A stretch of DNA of 64,000 bases from Dromiciops gliroides (GCF_019393635.1 NC_057867.1:60282492-60346491), one strand, 5' to 3'; shown: positions 21,670-33,639, numbered from the stretch's first letter. The notes: generated by a model from the sequence alone, not told the origin. Translations and numbers: made by a program.

Positions 21670-23335
21670 ATAAGAGATTCAACTATTCTACCCCAAGGAC
21701 CTCTGTTTTTCTTATTTAACTTCCTAAATACACTTTGAAAACATTATTATTTTGAAGGGACTCTTGTTTCCTCCCTTACTCTATAGCTTCTTCCACTTGA
21801 TCAAATAAATTTAACTTCCTAGGTGTTTCTAGACTCTTGTGTTTATATTTTAAAGTTTATACTCAGCTCTGAACTTTTCATCAGAAAATCCTGAAAGTTC
21901 TCTACTCCATTAAAGATATTTTTTTCCTTGTAGGAGTATATCAGTTTTGCAAGGTAAGTTATTCTTGGTTGTAAGCCTTGGTTGGAATATTGTATTCCAA
22001 TATCTCCTCTCATTTTTAGTAGAAGCTGCCAGTTCTTATGTGGTCATCATTGTAGTGCCTTGATGGTTAAACTACTTCTTACTGGATGCTGGCAGTATTT
22101 TAGTCTGGATTTGGGAGCTTTGGATTTCAGCTCTAATATTCCTGGGTTTTGTCTTTGGAGTTCTTTTCTGGAAGTGATAAGTGGATTTTTTTTACCATAA
22201 CTTTTCCCTTTGGGCAGTTTCCTTTATGATTTTTTGAAATATAATGTCTATCTTTTGTTTTGTTTTTTCATGGTGTTCAAGGAATTCAGTGACTTTAAAA
22301 TTGCCTTTCCTGGACCTGTTTTCTAGGTCAGTTGCCTTTTATATCAGACATCTTTTGTTTTATTTTTTTTCAATATTTTGATTTTATTCTAGTATTTCTC
22401 ATTGTCTGATGAAATCATTGACTTCTCTTTGGTATATTCTTGTTTTTAGGCAGTCCATTTCTTAGGTAAAGTTTGCTTCTTTCTCTTCTCAGCTCTTTAT
22501 TTTCCTTCTAATTCTTTCCTAAAGAGCTTTTATTTCATTTTTTTCTCTCTTGCTTCATTTCTTCTAGGTATTCTTATAGTCCTCATAGGAAATCCATTTA
22601 AAAATTTTGAGTCTCTGCTTGCAGTTTTACATTACTCAGTTCTTCTTTTGGTAGATCTTTAGATCTCCAGATCAACAATAATTTTTTATTCTGATTGATG
22701 TTCTCTTTGATTTATTCATCTGTCCAACTTCAGTTTCTGAGTTGGAACATTGTGCAAGATTCTGACTCTTGTCGTCTGCTGCTCTTTTGGGTGGGTTGGT
22801 CAGCCCTGCTTGATTTCACCAGCTTCCTATGTGACTTTCATCTCTTGGGGTTAACTCTCTCCCCTCCCCTGATTCCTCTGAATGTTTGAGTTCAGATGAC
22901 TGGATCGTCAGGGACCTCCCTGGTGTCTCAGGACAGTGTTAGAGACTTCAGAGCTTCTGGGTGTTCCAGTCTAAGTACTGGTTGCTACCCTTTGCCACTC
23001 CCTGGGACTTTTAAGCCACTCTTTGGTGCTTTTTGACTACATAGGGTTTGGTTGACTCCAGATACAGAGACTTTCAGGTTACATGCATTTCTGACCTATC
23101 TGGGGTCCTACTAGGAAGCTACTCTTGCTGGGAAGGCCCCCTTTCCTGTTGCCTTCAGGCTGATTTCTTGTGCAATTCTAGGGTAGAGTAAGTCACTTAC
23201 CAGACTCACCAATTGCTTTTGACTGGATTTTTTTTTAACTTTGTTCTGGTGTGAATTTTAGGATTAGCTATATGGAAACTGACTGTGGGGTAGAGAATTG
23301 GTGCATGGGTCTGCCTCCTGTTTAGGTAGTCATTT
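21670..23335 (-). mobile_element. L1 5' region (ORF1 and 5' UTR), antisense
   Basis: TATTCTTGGTTGTAAGCC, ATGCTGGCAGTATTTTAGTC, GGGAGCTTTGGATTTCAGCT and GGACCTGTTTTCTAGGTCAG match in order the marsupial L1 ORF1 region as I remember it. From about 22.75 kb the GC-richer sequence (GTTGGTCAGCCCTGCTTG, ACTGGTTGCTACCC) would be the 5' UTR. No ORF1 frame survives. It need not belong to the L1 3' piece beside it. Confidence 0.65.
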
Positions 23336-23609
23336 TGGCTGGCAGTCCAAGGAGCTTACATTCTAAAAGGGGAAGACCACTCATATATAGGAGCAATAGC
23401 CAAAGAGAGTTGATTTGGCTTGGGAGGTTACAATGATGGTAAATGGTGTCATAGGGCAATTGATTGGAAGTCCTTTTTAGGAATATTGATTTATACATTA
23501 TTCCAAGATCTGGAGGTAGATGTGGGGGGTTGGGGGGAAGGAGGGGTAGGTACTTGGCAAGAAAATACCAGAGACCCTTGTGGTGTATCTGGGGCAATCT
23601 AAATGTAAT
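23336..23609. other. L2 3' scrap and unassigned sequence
   Basis: CAAGGAGCTTACATTCTAAA at 23348 is a short antisense L2 3' phrase. The remainder is G-rich near 23520-23545 and otherwise unassigned. Confidence 0.4.
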
Positions 23610-23622
23610 CTGGTGAACTTTT

Positions 23623-23729
23623 TTTTTTTTGGTGAGGCAATTGGGGTTAAGTGACTTGCCCAGGGTCACACAGCTAGTAAATATTAAGTGTCTGAGGCCA
23701 GACTTGAACTCAGGTCCTCCTGACTTCCC
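23623..23729 (-). mobile_element. 5'-truncated poly(A)-tailed SINE, antisense
   Basis: Lacks the tRNA-like head: it stops at CTCCTGACTTCCC. It still has exact duplications CTGGTGAACTTTT on both sides, so truncation happened at insertion. Confidence 0.93.
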
Positions 23730-24030
23730 CTGGTGAACTTTTACTACCTATTTTTACTACCAGGAGGGAACTGCAGTGCCAAGTCCTGGTCCAAGGCATA
23801 GGAAGGGGATGGAACACAAAATAAAGGCACAAAAATGGTTAGGTTTGAATAAATTTCAGCTGTAATGTGATAAAGGTGATTTATCATATGGTCACATTTT
23901 CTATGATTCAAGTCTTAAGATTGCCATAAGGCCACATTGGCTATTATGGCAGCTACCAAAAATGGAATCAACTGCAGAATTCCATTGTGTTATGTGGACC
24001 CATTCTTAGCTTGTGAAATGGCATCTGAGA

Positions 24031-24173
24031 TTTTTTTTGGTGAGGCAGTTGGGGTTAAGTGACTTGCCCAGGGTCACATAGCTAGTAAGTGTCAAGTGTC
24101 TAAGGCCAGATTTGAACTCAGGTCCTCCTGACTCCAAGGCCGGTGCTCTATCCACTGCACCACCTAGCTGCCC
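24031..24173 (-). mobile_element. Poly(A)-tailed SINE, antisense
   Basis: Complete head and core with a short T run. The duplication is degraded (GAGATTTT against AGAAATTTT). Confidence 0.92.
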
Positions 24174-24246
24174 AGAAATTTTAATACATCTCTTGACCTA
24201 CTCTGTATGTATACGCTGTTTGTCTATGGAATCATGTATTTCTTTT

Positions 24247-24400
24247 CTTTTCTTTTCTTTTTTTTGTGGGGCAATGAGTGTTAAGTGATTTGCCCAAGGT
24301 CACACAGCTAGTAAGTGTCAAGTGTCTGAGACTGGATTTGAACTCAGGTCCCCCTGATTCCAGGGTTGGTGCTTTATCCACTGTGCCACCTAGCTTTCCC
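24247..24400 (-). mobile_element. SINE inserted in the target duplication of an L1
   Basis: Tail of TTTTC units. Its own duplication is ATGTATTTCTTTT (24234-24246 and 24401-24413). That target lies within the 16-bp duplication GGAATCATGTATTTCT of the L1 immediately to the right, so the SINE came second. Confidence 0.93.
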
Positions 24401-24411
24401 ATGTATTTCTT

Positions 24412-24899
24412 TTTTTAAATAGTATTTTATTTTTTTCCAATTACATCTAAAGATAGTTGTCAACATTCATTTTTGTAAGATCTTGAGTTCCAAATTTTTC
24501 TCCTTCCCTCCACCCTCCCGAAGTCAGCAAACAATCTGATATAGTTTATACATTCCAAGCATGTCAAACATATTTCCACATTAGTCATGTTGTGAGAGAA
24601 GAATCAGAAAAAAGGGAAAAACCACACTAAAGAAGAAACAAACAACAACAAAGGTGAAAAAAAGTTTGCTTCTATCTGCATTCAGGCTCCATGGTTTTCT
24701 CTGCAGGTGGAGAACATTTTCCATCATGAGTCTTTTGGAATTGTCTTGGATCATTGTATTGCTGAGAAGAGCTAAATCTATCACAGTTGATTATTCAACA
24801 TAATGTTGTTGTTACTGATACAATATTTTCTTGGTTCTCATTTCATAGAGCATCAATTAATTTAAGTCTTTCCAGGTTTTTCTGAAATCTGCCTGCTCA
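24412..24899 (-). mobile_element. Short 5'-truncated L1, antisense
   Basis: About 490 bp of L1 3' end (AGTCAGCAAACAATCTGATA, AGTCTTTTGGAATTGTCTTG). Duplication GGAATCATGTATTTCT is at 24228-24243 and 24900-24915. Confidence 0.95.
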
Positions 24900-25074
24900 G
24901 GAATCATGTATTTCTACAAACAAATCAAATAGATGAGATTACCATTAGCCCAGTCTGAAAGCAAATGGAACCTAAGAAAAAAATAGAAGGCTATAAAAAG
25001 CATGGTTAGTTCCAACCTCCCGAGTGTGGCTATCTTTAAAGGCTTACCATAAATAAGGTACATTTTGCCTTAGG

Positions 25075-25206
25075 TGCATCTCTGCAAGTGCAAATTGACT
25101 TAGAAAACCACATATTAACATCATGTTTTTATTTATTTTGTTATTTCCCATTTATATTTTAATCTGGTTCCCTGGATCCCCGCAGGTTGTGTGTTTGACA
25201 CCTCTT
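25075..25206. mobile_element. DNA-transposon remnant (hAT-like, nonautonomous)
   Basis: Ends GTGTGTTTGACACCTCTT. The GTTTGACACC terminus recurs at 50.5 and 55.5 kb, where inverted termini are visible. Only the right part is clear here. The hAT assignment rests on remembered GGTGTCAAAC termini. Confidence 0.5.
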
Positions 25207-25463
25207 CTATATACCATTTCTCTTGGGGATCTCATTAGTTCTTAGGAGTGAAATTATAATCTCCATGGTATGTAGATGACTCAAATCTATATATCCAAAC
25301 CAAATTTCTTTCCTGAGCTATAGTCCTGTATTGTCAACTGTCTGTTGGGCACCCCACCTGGATATCCCAACAGCATCTTTTACTTAACATGCCCAAAATA
25401 GAACTCATTATCTTCCCCTCCTCCCAATCTATTCTTACTTCCAACTTTCATATTTCTGTCTAG

Positions 25464-26263
25464 TGTGGTAAAAAGTTTTAACAGTCGGTTAGATAATGGA
25501 GAGACGCCAGTTTTGGGGTTTTTTTTAGGACTACCCTTTTGGGGAGGAGACCAACAGCATTGCCTGCTGAGCACTCAACTTCTGACTTCCGGGATGCGAG
25601 CTTAAAAGGCAAGGAGAGAACGGAAGTGGGAGCTTTTTCCTGCTCCGCTGGTCTCCTGGCTGCATGTACTCTCTGCAGAGGCTCTCTCCCTTTGCAAGAC
25701 TAATGTCAAAGCGTCAGTTCTTGAGGAACAAAAGGGGGGAATGTGGTAAAAAGTTTTAACAGTCGGTTAGATAATGGAGAGACGCCAGTTTTTGGGTTTT
25801 TTTAGGACCACCCTTTTGGGGAGGAGACCAACAGCATTGCCTGCTGAGCACTCGACTTCTGACTTCCGGGGTGCGAGCTTAAAAGGCAAGGAGAGAACAG
25901 AAGTGGGAGCTTTTTCCTGCTCCGCTGGTCTCCTGGCTGCGCTGCACAGACAGACGCGGACTGGAGTTTGACTCAGCCCGGCTCTCGGTTAACAGCACGC
26001 GCTTGACTCGGTCTCTCTCCCCAAAAGTGGCCTTGGGTTTTGGTGAGTTTTATACAGAATATAGACTAAGCCTAGACTTAAGACGATTTGTATTGTATTT
26101 CTACTTTCCTATCCTTCTAATCAACATCACCTTGTGACTACCATACAATAAAGGCTCTATCTAGAAAACCAGAAGCTTCTTCCATTTACTAGTCTGGGAG
26201 ATAAATTAAGGGAAAGGTTAAGTAGGGGAGATTTATGATCTAATATCCAATTTTAATCTCACA
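25464..26263 (+). mobile_element. Deleted endogenous retrovirus (gammaretrovirus-like ERV1)
   Basis: Three parts: a partial 5' LTR (25464-25663), 78 bp of internal 3' sequence ending in the polypurine tract CAAAAGGGGGGAA (25729-25741), and a full 522-bp 3' LTR (25742-26263). Both LTRs start TGTGGTAAAAAG and the 3' one ends CTCACA. The target duplication is CTAG (25460-25463 and 26264-26267). A 4-bp duplication and this style of tract fit gammaretrovirus-like ERV1. No gag, pol or env sequence remains. The shared 200 bp differ by about five substitutions and one indel, so insertion was fairly recent. Confidence 0.92.
25742..26263 (+). promoter_or_regulatory. Full-length ERV1-like 3' LTR
   Basis: Contains a weak TATA-like GCTTAAAAGG (about 25876), AATAAA at 26147-26152 as candidate polyadenylation signal, and the only CpG-rich patch nearby (GACGCGGACTGG, AGCACGCGC). 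A 66-residue frame in it is chance. Promoter activity is possible but untested. Confidence 0.7.
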
Positions 26264-26356
26264 CTAGGGAACCAGCATCCAATCACAAGGTAATCAATAT
26301 TCCTTGACTCTTTCCTTCACCTCTTATAGCCAATTAAATGCTTAGTCTTACTTATT

Positions 26357-26489
26357 TTTTTTGGAGGCAATCAGGGTTAAGTGACTAGACCAGGGTGACA
26401 CAGCTAGTAAGTGTTTGAGGCCAGATTTGAATTCAGGTCCTCCTGACTTCAGGGCAAGTGCCCTATCCTCTGTGCCACCTAGCTGTCTC
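26357..26489 (-). mobile_element. Older poly(A)-tailed SINE, antisense
   Basis: More diverged than its neighbours. The flanks ATGCTTAGTCTTACTT and ATGCCCAATCTTACTG look like a decayed 16-bp duplication. It interrupts the L2. Confidence 0.8.
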
Positions 26490-27130
26490 ACATGCCCAAT
26501 CTTACTGAATCTACTTCTACAATACCCTAGTTCAGGCCCTCATCAACTTTCAATCAAACTATTGCAATAGCCTCATAATTGGTTTCCAATCTTGGTCTCT
26601 ACTTTCCAAGCTTAACCTCTACATAACGGCTACATGAATATTGCTAAAGCACAGGTCTGACCATGTCACTACCCTGCTCAGGAAGCTATAGTGATTCCTT
26701 ATTGTCTTTGGGATAAAATACAAACTCATCTTTCTATAAATCTGCCTTTCCATATTTATTTCGTGTTATTTACTCCCTTTCAATCACTCTGTGTTCTAGC
26801 CATATTGCCCTACAAAATTCCACAAGTTCCTTTGGCAAGTGATGTATGTTCACCCTACTTTCACATTAACTATATCCCAAGCCTTGAGTGCATCCCATTC
26901 TCTTCTCTAGCTCTTGGAATCCTCAGCTTCCTCCAAGGTACCACTTCCTACAGGGAGTATCACTTGATCTACCCTATTGTTAGTGCTCTCTTTCTCCTCA
27001 AATTGTCTTGTATTTACTTACTGGAACTCCCTCTAAAATGCAAGCTTGTTGAGAGAAAGGGCTGTTTTTCATTTTCTCTTTATGCCCTTCATCACCTGTC
27101 ACATACTAGGTAGTTAATAAATGTCAAATT

Positions 27131-28020
27131 TAATGAAACAGAATTTAATAAGGAAGAAGATGGACAGACTCTGCTACTGTTGTAGAAGAAAATGATAGAA
27201 TTAGATAATGTTTGAGAAGGGAGGTACTTCAAAAGCCAAGTAATTTGACACATACCTCAGTAAGAAACCCTTCTACAACAAGAGGAAATGCAGTTATCCC
27301 TTCCATATCATGACTTTCCCCATCATGATTTCAATATGTTGTGGGTTAGCATAAGAAATTAAATGGGAATTTGGGGGGGAGTTTTGTGAATGCTGCAGAT
27401 GACACGCAAAGTCCAGCTGATGACACAAAAAAATTTTAGAAGATCAGAAATGCATAAAATAGATATAGTATTGTATAATATCAACATATTTTATCTTTTA
27501 ATACCATAATAATTAAGACTTCTCTGTTGCAGCAGGAGGGCCAAGAACTTTACTTGGATTTTCCACATCATGGGGGCACTGTCCCCCTGACCCCACCATG
27601 TCAGAAGAATAACTATTTCTTTGGTATAGCACTGGACTGTGACTTTGGGAAAGTCACTTCCTGGCTTAGGATTTTTTCTTCATTTCTTTATCCTTTTTCT
27701 CCATTTCTCATCTCTTTCTCCATTTCTTTATCTGTAAACTAAACAGCTTCGCCTAAAGTGAGCAGTCATTTCTAAAGGCCCTTTTAATCCTCACATTCTA
27801 GGATTCAATGGTTTTATCACTTTTGAAGATTTGTGAATTAAATATTACCTCTTTATAATATTCAAAATGAAAAGTGGCTCAAGTAAAATGAGTTCCACTT
27901 TTTCCACTAGTTTGGTCCGAAGATTATCATGCCTTTTTTCCTCAAGTGTATACATATTACTCTATAATGAATAACACCTGTATAACACAGAGCACAGAGT
28001 AGGTGTTTGATAAATGTTTG
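27131..28020. other. Unique sequence with one MIR remnant
   Basis: 27620-27820 (GCACTGGACTGTGACTTTGG, TTTATCTGTAAACTAAACAG) is a decayed MIR. GAGCACAGAGTAGGTGTTTG near 27990 is an L2/MIR tail. Nothing else is recognised. Confidence 0.4.
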
Positions 28021-29079
28021 GTTATTTTATTTTAGATAGGCCAATTAATCAATCAATCTACACACACACTTACATGTATTAGGAATGAAGACTGAATGCT
28101 GTCTAAAAGTAATGTCAAAAGAAGAAGCCCTCTCCTCCCCTTCCAGGATGCTAGATATCTCCCCTGTGAAGGATTTACTGGGAGGGCATGGACAAAGGTC
28201 AAAGAAGATGAGAAGGTGTGGCTCAAAGTATCCATGGTTGAAGAGAATGTCCATATCAATGAGATAACACATCCATTGAAGGTCCAAATAATTGTTTTAA
28301 GAGAATAATGTGAATAGTATATAGGAAAAATAATACAATTCCTCAGTGATGCTCTTATTTTAATGTTGTTCTCAAAGTTAATGGTTTAGAGTAAGGCTAT
28401 AATTTCTATCTCTATATATGTTTACACACACATATATCTACTCATTCTTGGTGAACAGAAGTGTTAGCAGAAGAAAGGATCAACTCAGTAGGGATCCTAT
28501 GGCTTACAAACATAAGACATGAAATTTACACATACAAGAACATTTCATTTATCCTGATCTCAATCAAATACTTCACCTATTGAAAATATAGACAAGAAAC
28601 AAACAAAAAAGACCTCTGAGCTGAGCAGCTAACAGAGGTGCCACAAAGGTCATCTGGGGGAGCTCATGGACTCTGCTCACGAGAGAGATCTTCCCATAAA
28701 GCCTCTTTACTTTACTTTTATACTGCTTGATTATCAGGTGATTAAAATCAGCCAGTTAGAATCTAAGGGACAAAGAGACTACTGCAAGCAGGATTTGCTC
28801 TAGTGAGATAGTACTGGACTTTTTTCACTGGTACACATTTTCATTTACTAATGGCTTCACTAAGGTAATCCTCTCTCACTCAATTAGCTTAAGGAACAAT
28901 AGCATAAATAGAACTACAGTTATTTAACAAATTATCCTTCACTATGCCTTTTAGCTGGCATTTGACTTTGGTGCTGTGACCTATTAAATGTTTTTATTAT
29001 TAGCAATGTTTATATTAATAAGAACATACTAAGTGTTCTTATTATTAGCATTATGTATCAAACAAGTTTGAGAAGTATA
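28021..29079. other. Unique sequence, possible conserved element
   Basis: Overlapping frames of 60-80 residues at 28045-28308 lie on both strands and look like chance. 28560-28830 is repeat-free and compositionally balanced (GAGCTGAGCAGCTAACAGAG, TGCTTGATTATCAGGTGATT), so it is a candidate regulatory element. Confidence 0.35.
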
Positions 29080-29245
29080 TTAGAGCCCCATTCTAGATGG
29101 CTTTAAATGCAATACACAGGAATTTGCATTTTATCTTTGAGGCAGTAGGAAGCCATCAATGGGGGGAGGGGGAGGATGACATAGTCAGACGTACAATGTA
29201 GAAAGATCATTTTGGTTGCTCTGTGGTTTTAAGCAGTAAACTTCT
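29080..29245 (-). mobile_element. L2 fragment, antisense
   Basis: GGCAGTAGGAAGCCATCAAT and GATCATTTTGGTTGCTCTGT match in order the L2 at 8.15-8.23 kb. Confidence 0.7.
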
Positions 29246-29263
29246 AGAAAGTAGGGACCATTG

Positions 29264-29418
29264 GGGGCAGCTAGGTGATACAGTGGATAGATTACAGGCT
29301 CTGGATTCAGGAGGACCTGAATTCAAATCTGGCCTCAGACACTTGACACTTATGAGCTGTGTGACCCTGGGCAAGTCACTTAACTCCAATTGCCTCACCA
29401 AAAAAAAAGAAGAAAAAA
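29264..29418 (+). mobile_element. Poly(A)-tailed SINE, sense
   Basis: Target duplication AGAAAGTAGGGAC at 29246-29258 and 29419-29431. The left copy is separated from the head by five bases. Confidence 0.92.
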
Positions 29419-29718
29419 AGAAAGTAGGGACTGGACCACTGTTTCTTCAGTCTTCTTTGTCAAAAAGTATTTACTGCTGGTCTTGAGATGTACTGAAAAC
29501 TACAGGAGGTTTGAATTACATTGCAACAACCTTTACTCTCTAGGACTTGGCCATCCAAGCATGTTACGCACACAATAAACCCAGAGTAAACTCTGTTATT
29601 CATGATGATGCCTAAAGTTTGATAAGAGTTCAGATTAATACATATCATCCAAGATAAGGAAGAATAGCACTTTTAGATAGTGCACAGGCCTTGAAGTCAG
29701 GAAGGTATGGGTTCAACC

Positions 29719-30207
<489 letters not shown>

Positions 30208-30489
30208 CCGAGAGAAGGGTTCAAATCCTGCCTCTTACACTTACTAGCCATGTTAGCCTTGTGACCAGCCATGTGATCTTGATCAAGTCACTTACTCTTT
30301 CTCAGACTCAGTTTTCTTATCTGAAAATGGGAATAATAGGCACCTAATTCACAGAGTTGTTAGGAGAATCAAAGGATGATATTTGTAAAATAAATAGAAA
30401 AACCTTAAAGGGCTATATTAGTTGTTATTATTAAGTTGTTATTAAATGAGATAATATATGTAAACTGCTCTGCAAAGTAAAAAACCCTC

Positions 30490-30700
30490 TAAATTTTTAT
30501 TATTTTTGTTATAATGGAAAGAATGCTGGACCTGGAGGTAGAAGAAATCTAAGTTCAACTTCTGCCTTCTACCCTCACTACTTTCTTGACCCTTGGCGAG
30601 TCACTTAAGCCTAAGCCTTAATTTCTACATTTGTAAAATGGGGATAATAATAATAATAAAAAACTTTACCTGCAGGATTATTGTGAGGATCAAGTGAGAT
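30490..30700 (+). mobile_element. MIR SINE
   Basis: GAAAGAATGCTGGACCTGGA, GCGAGTCACTTAAGCC and TTTGTAAAATGGGGATAATA follow the MIR consensus. Confidence 0.75.
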
Positions 30701-30737
30701 TCAGTTCAATTTGAACATTTACTAAGCACTTATGTGT

Positions 30738-30954
30738 GGTTCTTGTTCAGTTGCTTGCCATTCTTCATGATCTTCTTTGGGGTTTTCTTGGAGTAGTTTG
30801 TCATTTCCTTCTCCGGCTCATTTTTTTGGGACTATAATGATTGGGATCAAGTGACATGCCCAGGGTCTCACAACTGGTAAGTAAGGCTGAATTTGAACTC
30901 AGGTCTTCTTGATTCCAGGGCAAGTACTGTATCCACTTTATCACCTAGCTGCCT
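30738..30954 (-). mobile_element. Long CORE-SINE (Mar1-like), antisense
   Basis: Has the head/core of the short SINE but a longer tail containing TCCTTCTCCGGCTCATTTTT and GGGGTTTTCTTGGAGTAGTT. The same tail is at 38.48 and 40.62 kb. In sense it resembles the GGGGTC...AAGAGT tail style of RTE-mobilised SINEs. Confidence 0.75.
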
Positions 30955-30998
30955 ACTGGGCACCAAGCATTGTTCTAGGTGCTAAGGAAACACAAAGA

Positions 30999-31098
30999 CA
31001 AATATGTGTATGTGTATGTATATATGCAGATGTATATGCATATATACACATATGCACACACACGCACACACACATACATATACATAGCTAGCTAGCTA
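30999..31098. repeat. Alternating TG/TA/CA microsatellite with GCTA units
   Basis: About 100 bp of TGTATG, TATATG and CACACA steps ending in CTAGCTAGCTAG. Potential Z-DNA. It lies within the L2 3' end. Confidence 0.9.
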
Positions 31099-31140
31099 GT
31101 TAGCTATAGTGTCTCTGGATCAAAGAGCTTACATTCTCCT

Positions 31141-32100
31141 GGAAAGCCACTGGTAGTAATGTGCAAACCTAATGTGCTATAGAAAAAGTCGTCTGTTACA
31201 AATCTCCCCTTCTTTTCCTATCCTCCCTGTACCTCAGTAAATCTATTTCTGTTCTTTTTAAATCTTTTTTTGAAGCCACCACAAAAGCAGCAGGAAACTT
31301 TGTGTTTGACAAAAAGAAAGAACAGGTCTACAAATGATAGGAGAAGCATTACCTCTGCAGACAGTCAGTCAGAGGTGGGGAGGGGAGGGGAATCCATTTT
31401 GCTAGCAGATTGTGACTTCTACACAACCTGCCTCATTCAAAGGAAGTACCTTCACGCAAAAGTCTTTAGGCAACTACAAATAGGCCCTTTCAAGTTGATT
31501 AAATTGGTTTTCAGCAAAGCGTCTCCTTAGAGGATCCCAACCCAAGTGGGGGCAGTGGAGTGGAGAAGAGAAGAGCGAAAGGATGGAGAGAAGCCTTCTC
31601 CTCACCCCAACCCCATGGTAATATTTACTACCATAGAGATGTTGTAAACCACTTATCTTCCTTAGTTTGATTATTAAAAAACAAAAACAAACAACAAAAC
31701 AAAAATAAAAATATGCTATTGACAGAAGTGATTACTTGGGAAGTCATCAAATTTTATTCTTAAAAGAAAAAGCCCCCAAACAAGACCACAAATGAGAAAA
31801 CATGGTAGTAAGAGCCCATATGGCTGCATAAAATAAATAGCCTTTTTCTTGGTGGAAGCTGAGGCAATTTGGCTGTGGGAGGATACAATTCCAGCAGCAA
31901 GCAGGGAAACAGATGTTGATGTTGCTTGTGCATCAAAACTTTGGGGGAGAGTGCAATATGTTCAAGTAGTGCCACCGACTAATGGTAGAGGCCTTCAAAC
32001 TCCTATCTCTGTGAAACTGTGTCTATTGTTTTATGACCTCAAAAACAGGGATAAAGGATCCCTGAACTGCTACTTTGTCTCAGATTGAGCTTCTTAAGAT
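31141..32100. other. Unique sequence
   Basis: Frames at 31270-31530 and 31849-32088 are unrecognised and lack any domain. 31675-31715 is A-rich and might be an old poly(A) tail. No gene is supported. Confidence 0.35.
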
Positions 32101-32119
32101 GAACAAAATGGGTGTCCAC

Positions 32120-32375
32120 AAAAATCATAGATTTAGAGCTGTAAGGGACCTTGGAAACCACCTCATCTAACCCCCTTCTTTTACACATGAAGAACCAAGA
32201 CTCATGTTAAGTAAATCAATCAACAAATATTCATTAAACATGGACTATGTGCCCGGCACTGTGTTAAGCACTGGGGATGTGAAGACAATAGGAAAACAGT
32301 TCCTGCCCTCAAGGAATTTATAGTTCAATGGAGGAAATGGCTTGTACATATATAGTTATACACAATATTCATATG
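32120..32375. mobile_element. MIR3 remnant (+) then L2 3' end (-)
   Basis: AGAGCTGTAAGGGACCTTGG is MIR3. From 32212, CAATCAACAAATATTCATTA and CACTGTGTTAAGCACTGGGG are the antisense L2 3' end. Confidence 0.7.
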
Positions 32376-33229
32376 TCCAAATTCTCCCACCTGGATATAA
32401 CCTTGAAGAGAATTGCCCTCTGGGAACTTAGCGTTCCTCATCCTTCTATTGGCAGGTTAGAGAGTCTGGGTCTCAGTCTTCTATTGGTAGGTTTGAGAAT
32501 TTGGATTGTTATCCTTCTAGGAAATGGAATGAAGAATGATTGGGGAAATGTGAGCTCTAAAAAAAATCCAGGAAAATTTCTATTAGTGAAAAATACCTTC
32601 TTCAGCTTTTCCCTTGTGGTATCTCTGTACTTCCAGAAGGCAGAGTTAAATTATGTACCTACTTTAAGGAAGTTCACCTCTGAGATGGGGGCAAATAGCA
32701 GGTCTTTCCAACTAGGATTATGAAATGGTATGATATAGAATGGAAATGGGACCTTTGAGATCCTCCTGCAGAGGTGTTGGGAATGTTAGGCATTGGGACC
32801 TAGGAGTTGGGGCAAGGAAGGAAAAGCCATATTTCTGAGAATTTGTTGTTGGAATTTGTCCAGGTGACACCCCATCATTGATGATGAATGGATCTGCCAG
32901 CATGTTTTGAGTGCACAAGGACTGGCCTTGCTGAGATCTGAAATGTGGTAGAAATAATTCGGAGATGATCAAAGTTTTTCAGAAATCATATTGAGCAGCT
33001 GATGATTTGCTAGACTAGACCATTCTAGGTAAAGTAAATTCTTGATTATCTAGGGTTATATAGACTCTATTTTTATATAGATTCTATTTCATATAATTAT
33101 CATGTCAATTTTTAAGTCTACACCTGTTTTCTTGGATTGCCCATAAGATTTTTTGGGTTGCCTGCTCTTACTGCCTAGGAAATGTGTGCTTAGAGAGCAC
33201 CAATTTACTGCCTGAGTAAACTGGGTCTC
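32376..33229. other. Unique sequence
   Basis: A 131-residue plus frame (32328-32723) begins inside the L2 and has no known domain. A direct echo (TCCTTCTATTGGCAGGTTAG and TCTTCTATTGGTAGGTTTG, about 35 bp apart) is an imperfect local duplication. Confidence 0.35.
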
Positions 33230-33340
33230 AGAGGCAGGTAGTACAGTGGATAGAAGGCCAGCCTTGGATTCAAGAAGACCTGTGTCTTATACATACTAGA
33301 TTTGTGACCATGGGCAAATCACTTGCATTTTTCTAGGACT
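33230..33340 (+). mobile_element. Degraded tRNA-head SINE fragment
   Basis: GCAGGTAGTACAGTGGATAG and GGATTCAAGAAGACCTGTGT follow the SINE head, and TTGTGACCATGGGCAAATCA the core. No clear tail or duplication. Confidence 0.7.
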
Positions 33341-33451
33341 ATAAGTTAGAATTTGGATCCATGGAATGAGTTTTTACACCAGGAATTTTCAGACATACAT
33401 GTTGAAATCTTAGGTCTTGGCCTAAAAAAATTTTTTTTAAAAATAAAATGT

Positions 33452-33614
33452 GGGGCAGCTAGATGGCGCAGTGGATAGAGCACCAGCCCTGGATTCAGGA
33501 GTACCTGAGTTCAAATCCGGTCTCAGACACTTAACACTTACTAGCTGTGTGAGTCTGGGCAAGTCACTTAACCCCAATTGCCTCACTAAAAAAAAAAAAG
33601 AAAAAGAAAAAAAG
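33452..33614 (+). mobile_element. Poly(A)-tailed SINE, sense
   Basis: Complete. AAATAAAATGTG flanks both sides. A-rich tail with G interruptions. Confidence 0.94.
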
Positions 33615-33639
33615 AAATAAAATGTGTCTCTATGTGTGT

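Larger units (their letters stand above)
25207..27130 (+). mobile_element. L2/CR1-clade LINE, sense, split by an ERV and a SINE
   Basis: YVDDSNLYI (about 25269) is the reverse-transcriptase YxDD box. LLNMPKIELIIFPSS follows at about 25380. After the ERV the text resumes (TTCAGGCCCTCATCAACTTT, GCACAGGTCTGACCATGTCA) and runs to the L2 3' UTR (AAATGCAAGCTTGTTGAGAG, AGTTAATAAATGTCAAATT). The 140-residue frame 26691-27113 is the decayed ORF2 end plus UTR, not a gene. Confidence 0.88.
30701..31140 (-). mobile_element. L2 3' end, antisense, split by SINE and microsatellite
   Basis: Pieces ACATTTACTAAGCACTTATG, GCATTGTTCTAGGTGCTAAG and AAAGAGCTTACATTCTCCTG are in L2 3' order around two later additions. 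Confidence 0.7.

Noticed and set aside
25774..25971. 65-residue frame in the LTR as a viral protein
   Set aside because: It lies within U3/R sequence and shows no similarity to retroviral proteins.
26691..27113. 140-residue plus-strand frame
   Set aside because: It is the decayed end of an L2 ORF2 and its 3' UTR.
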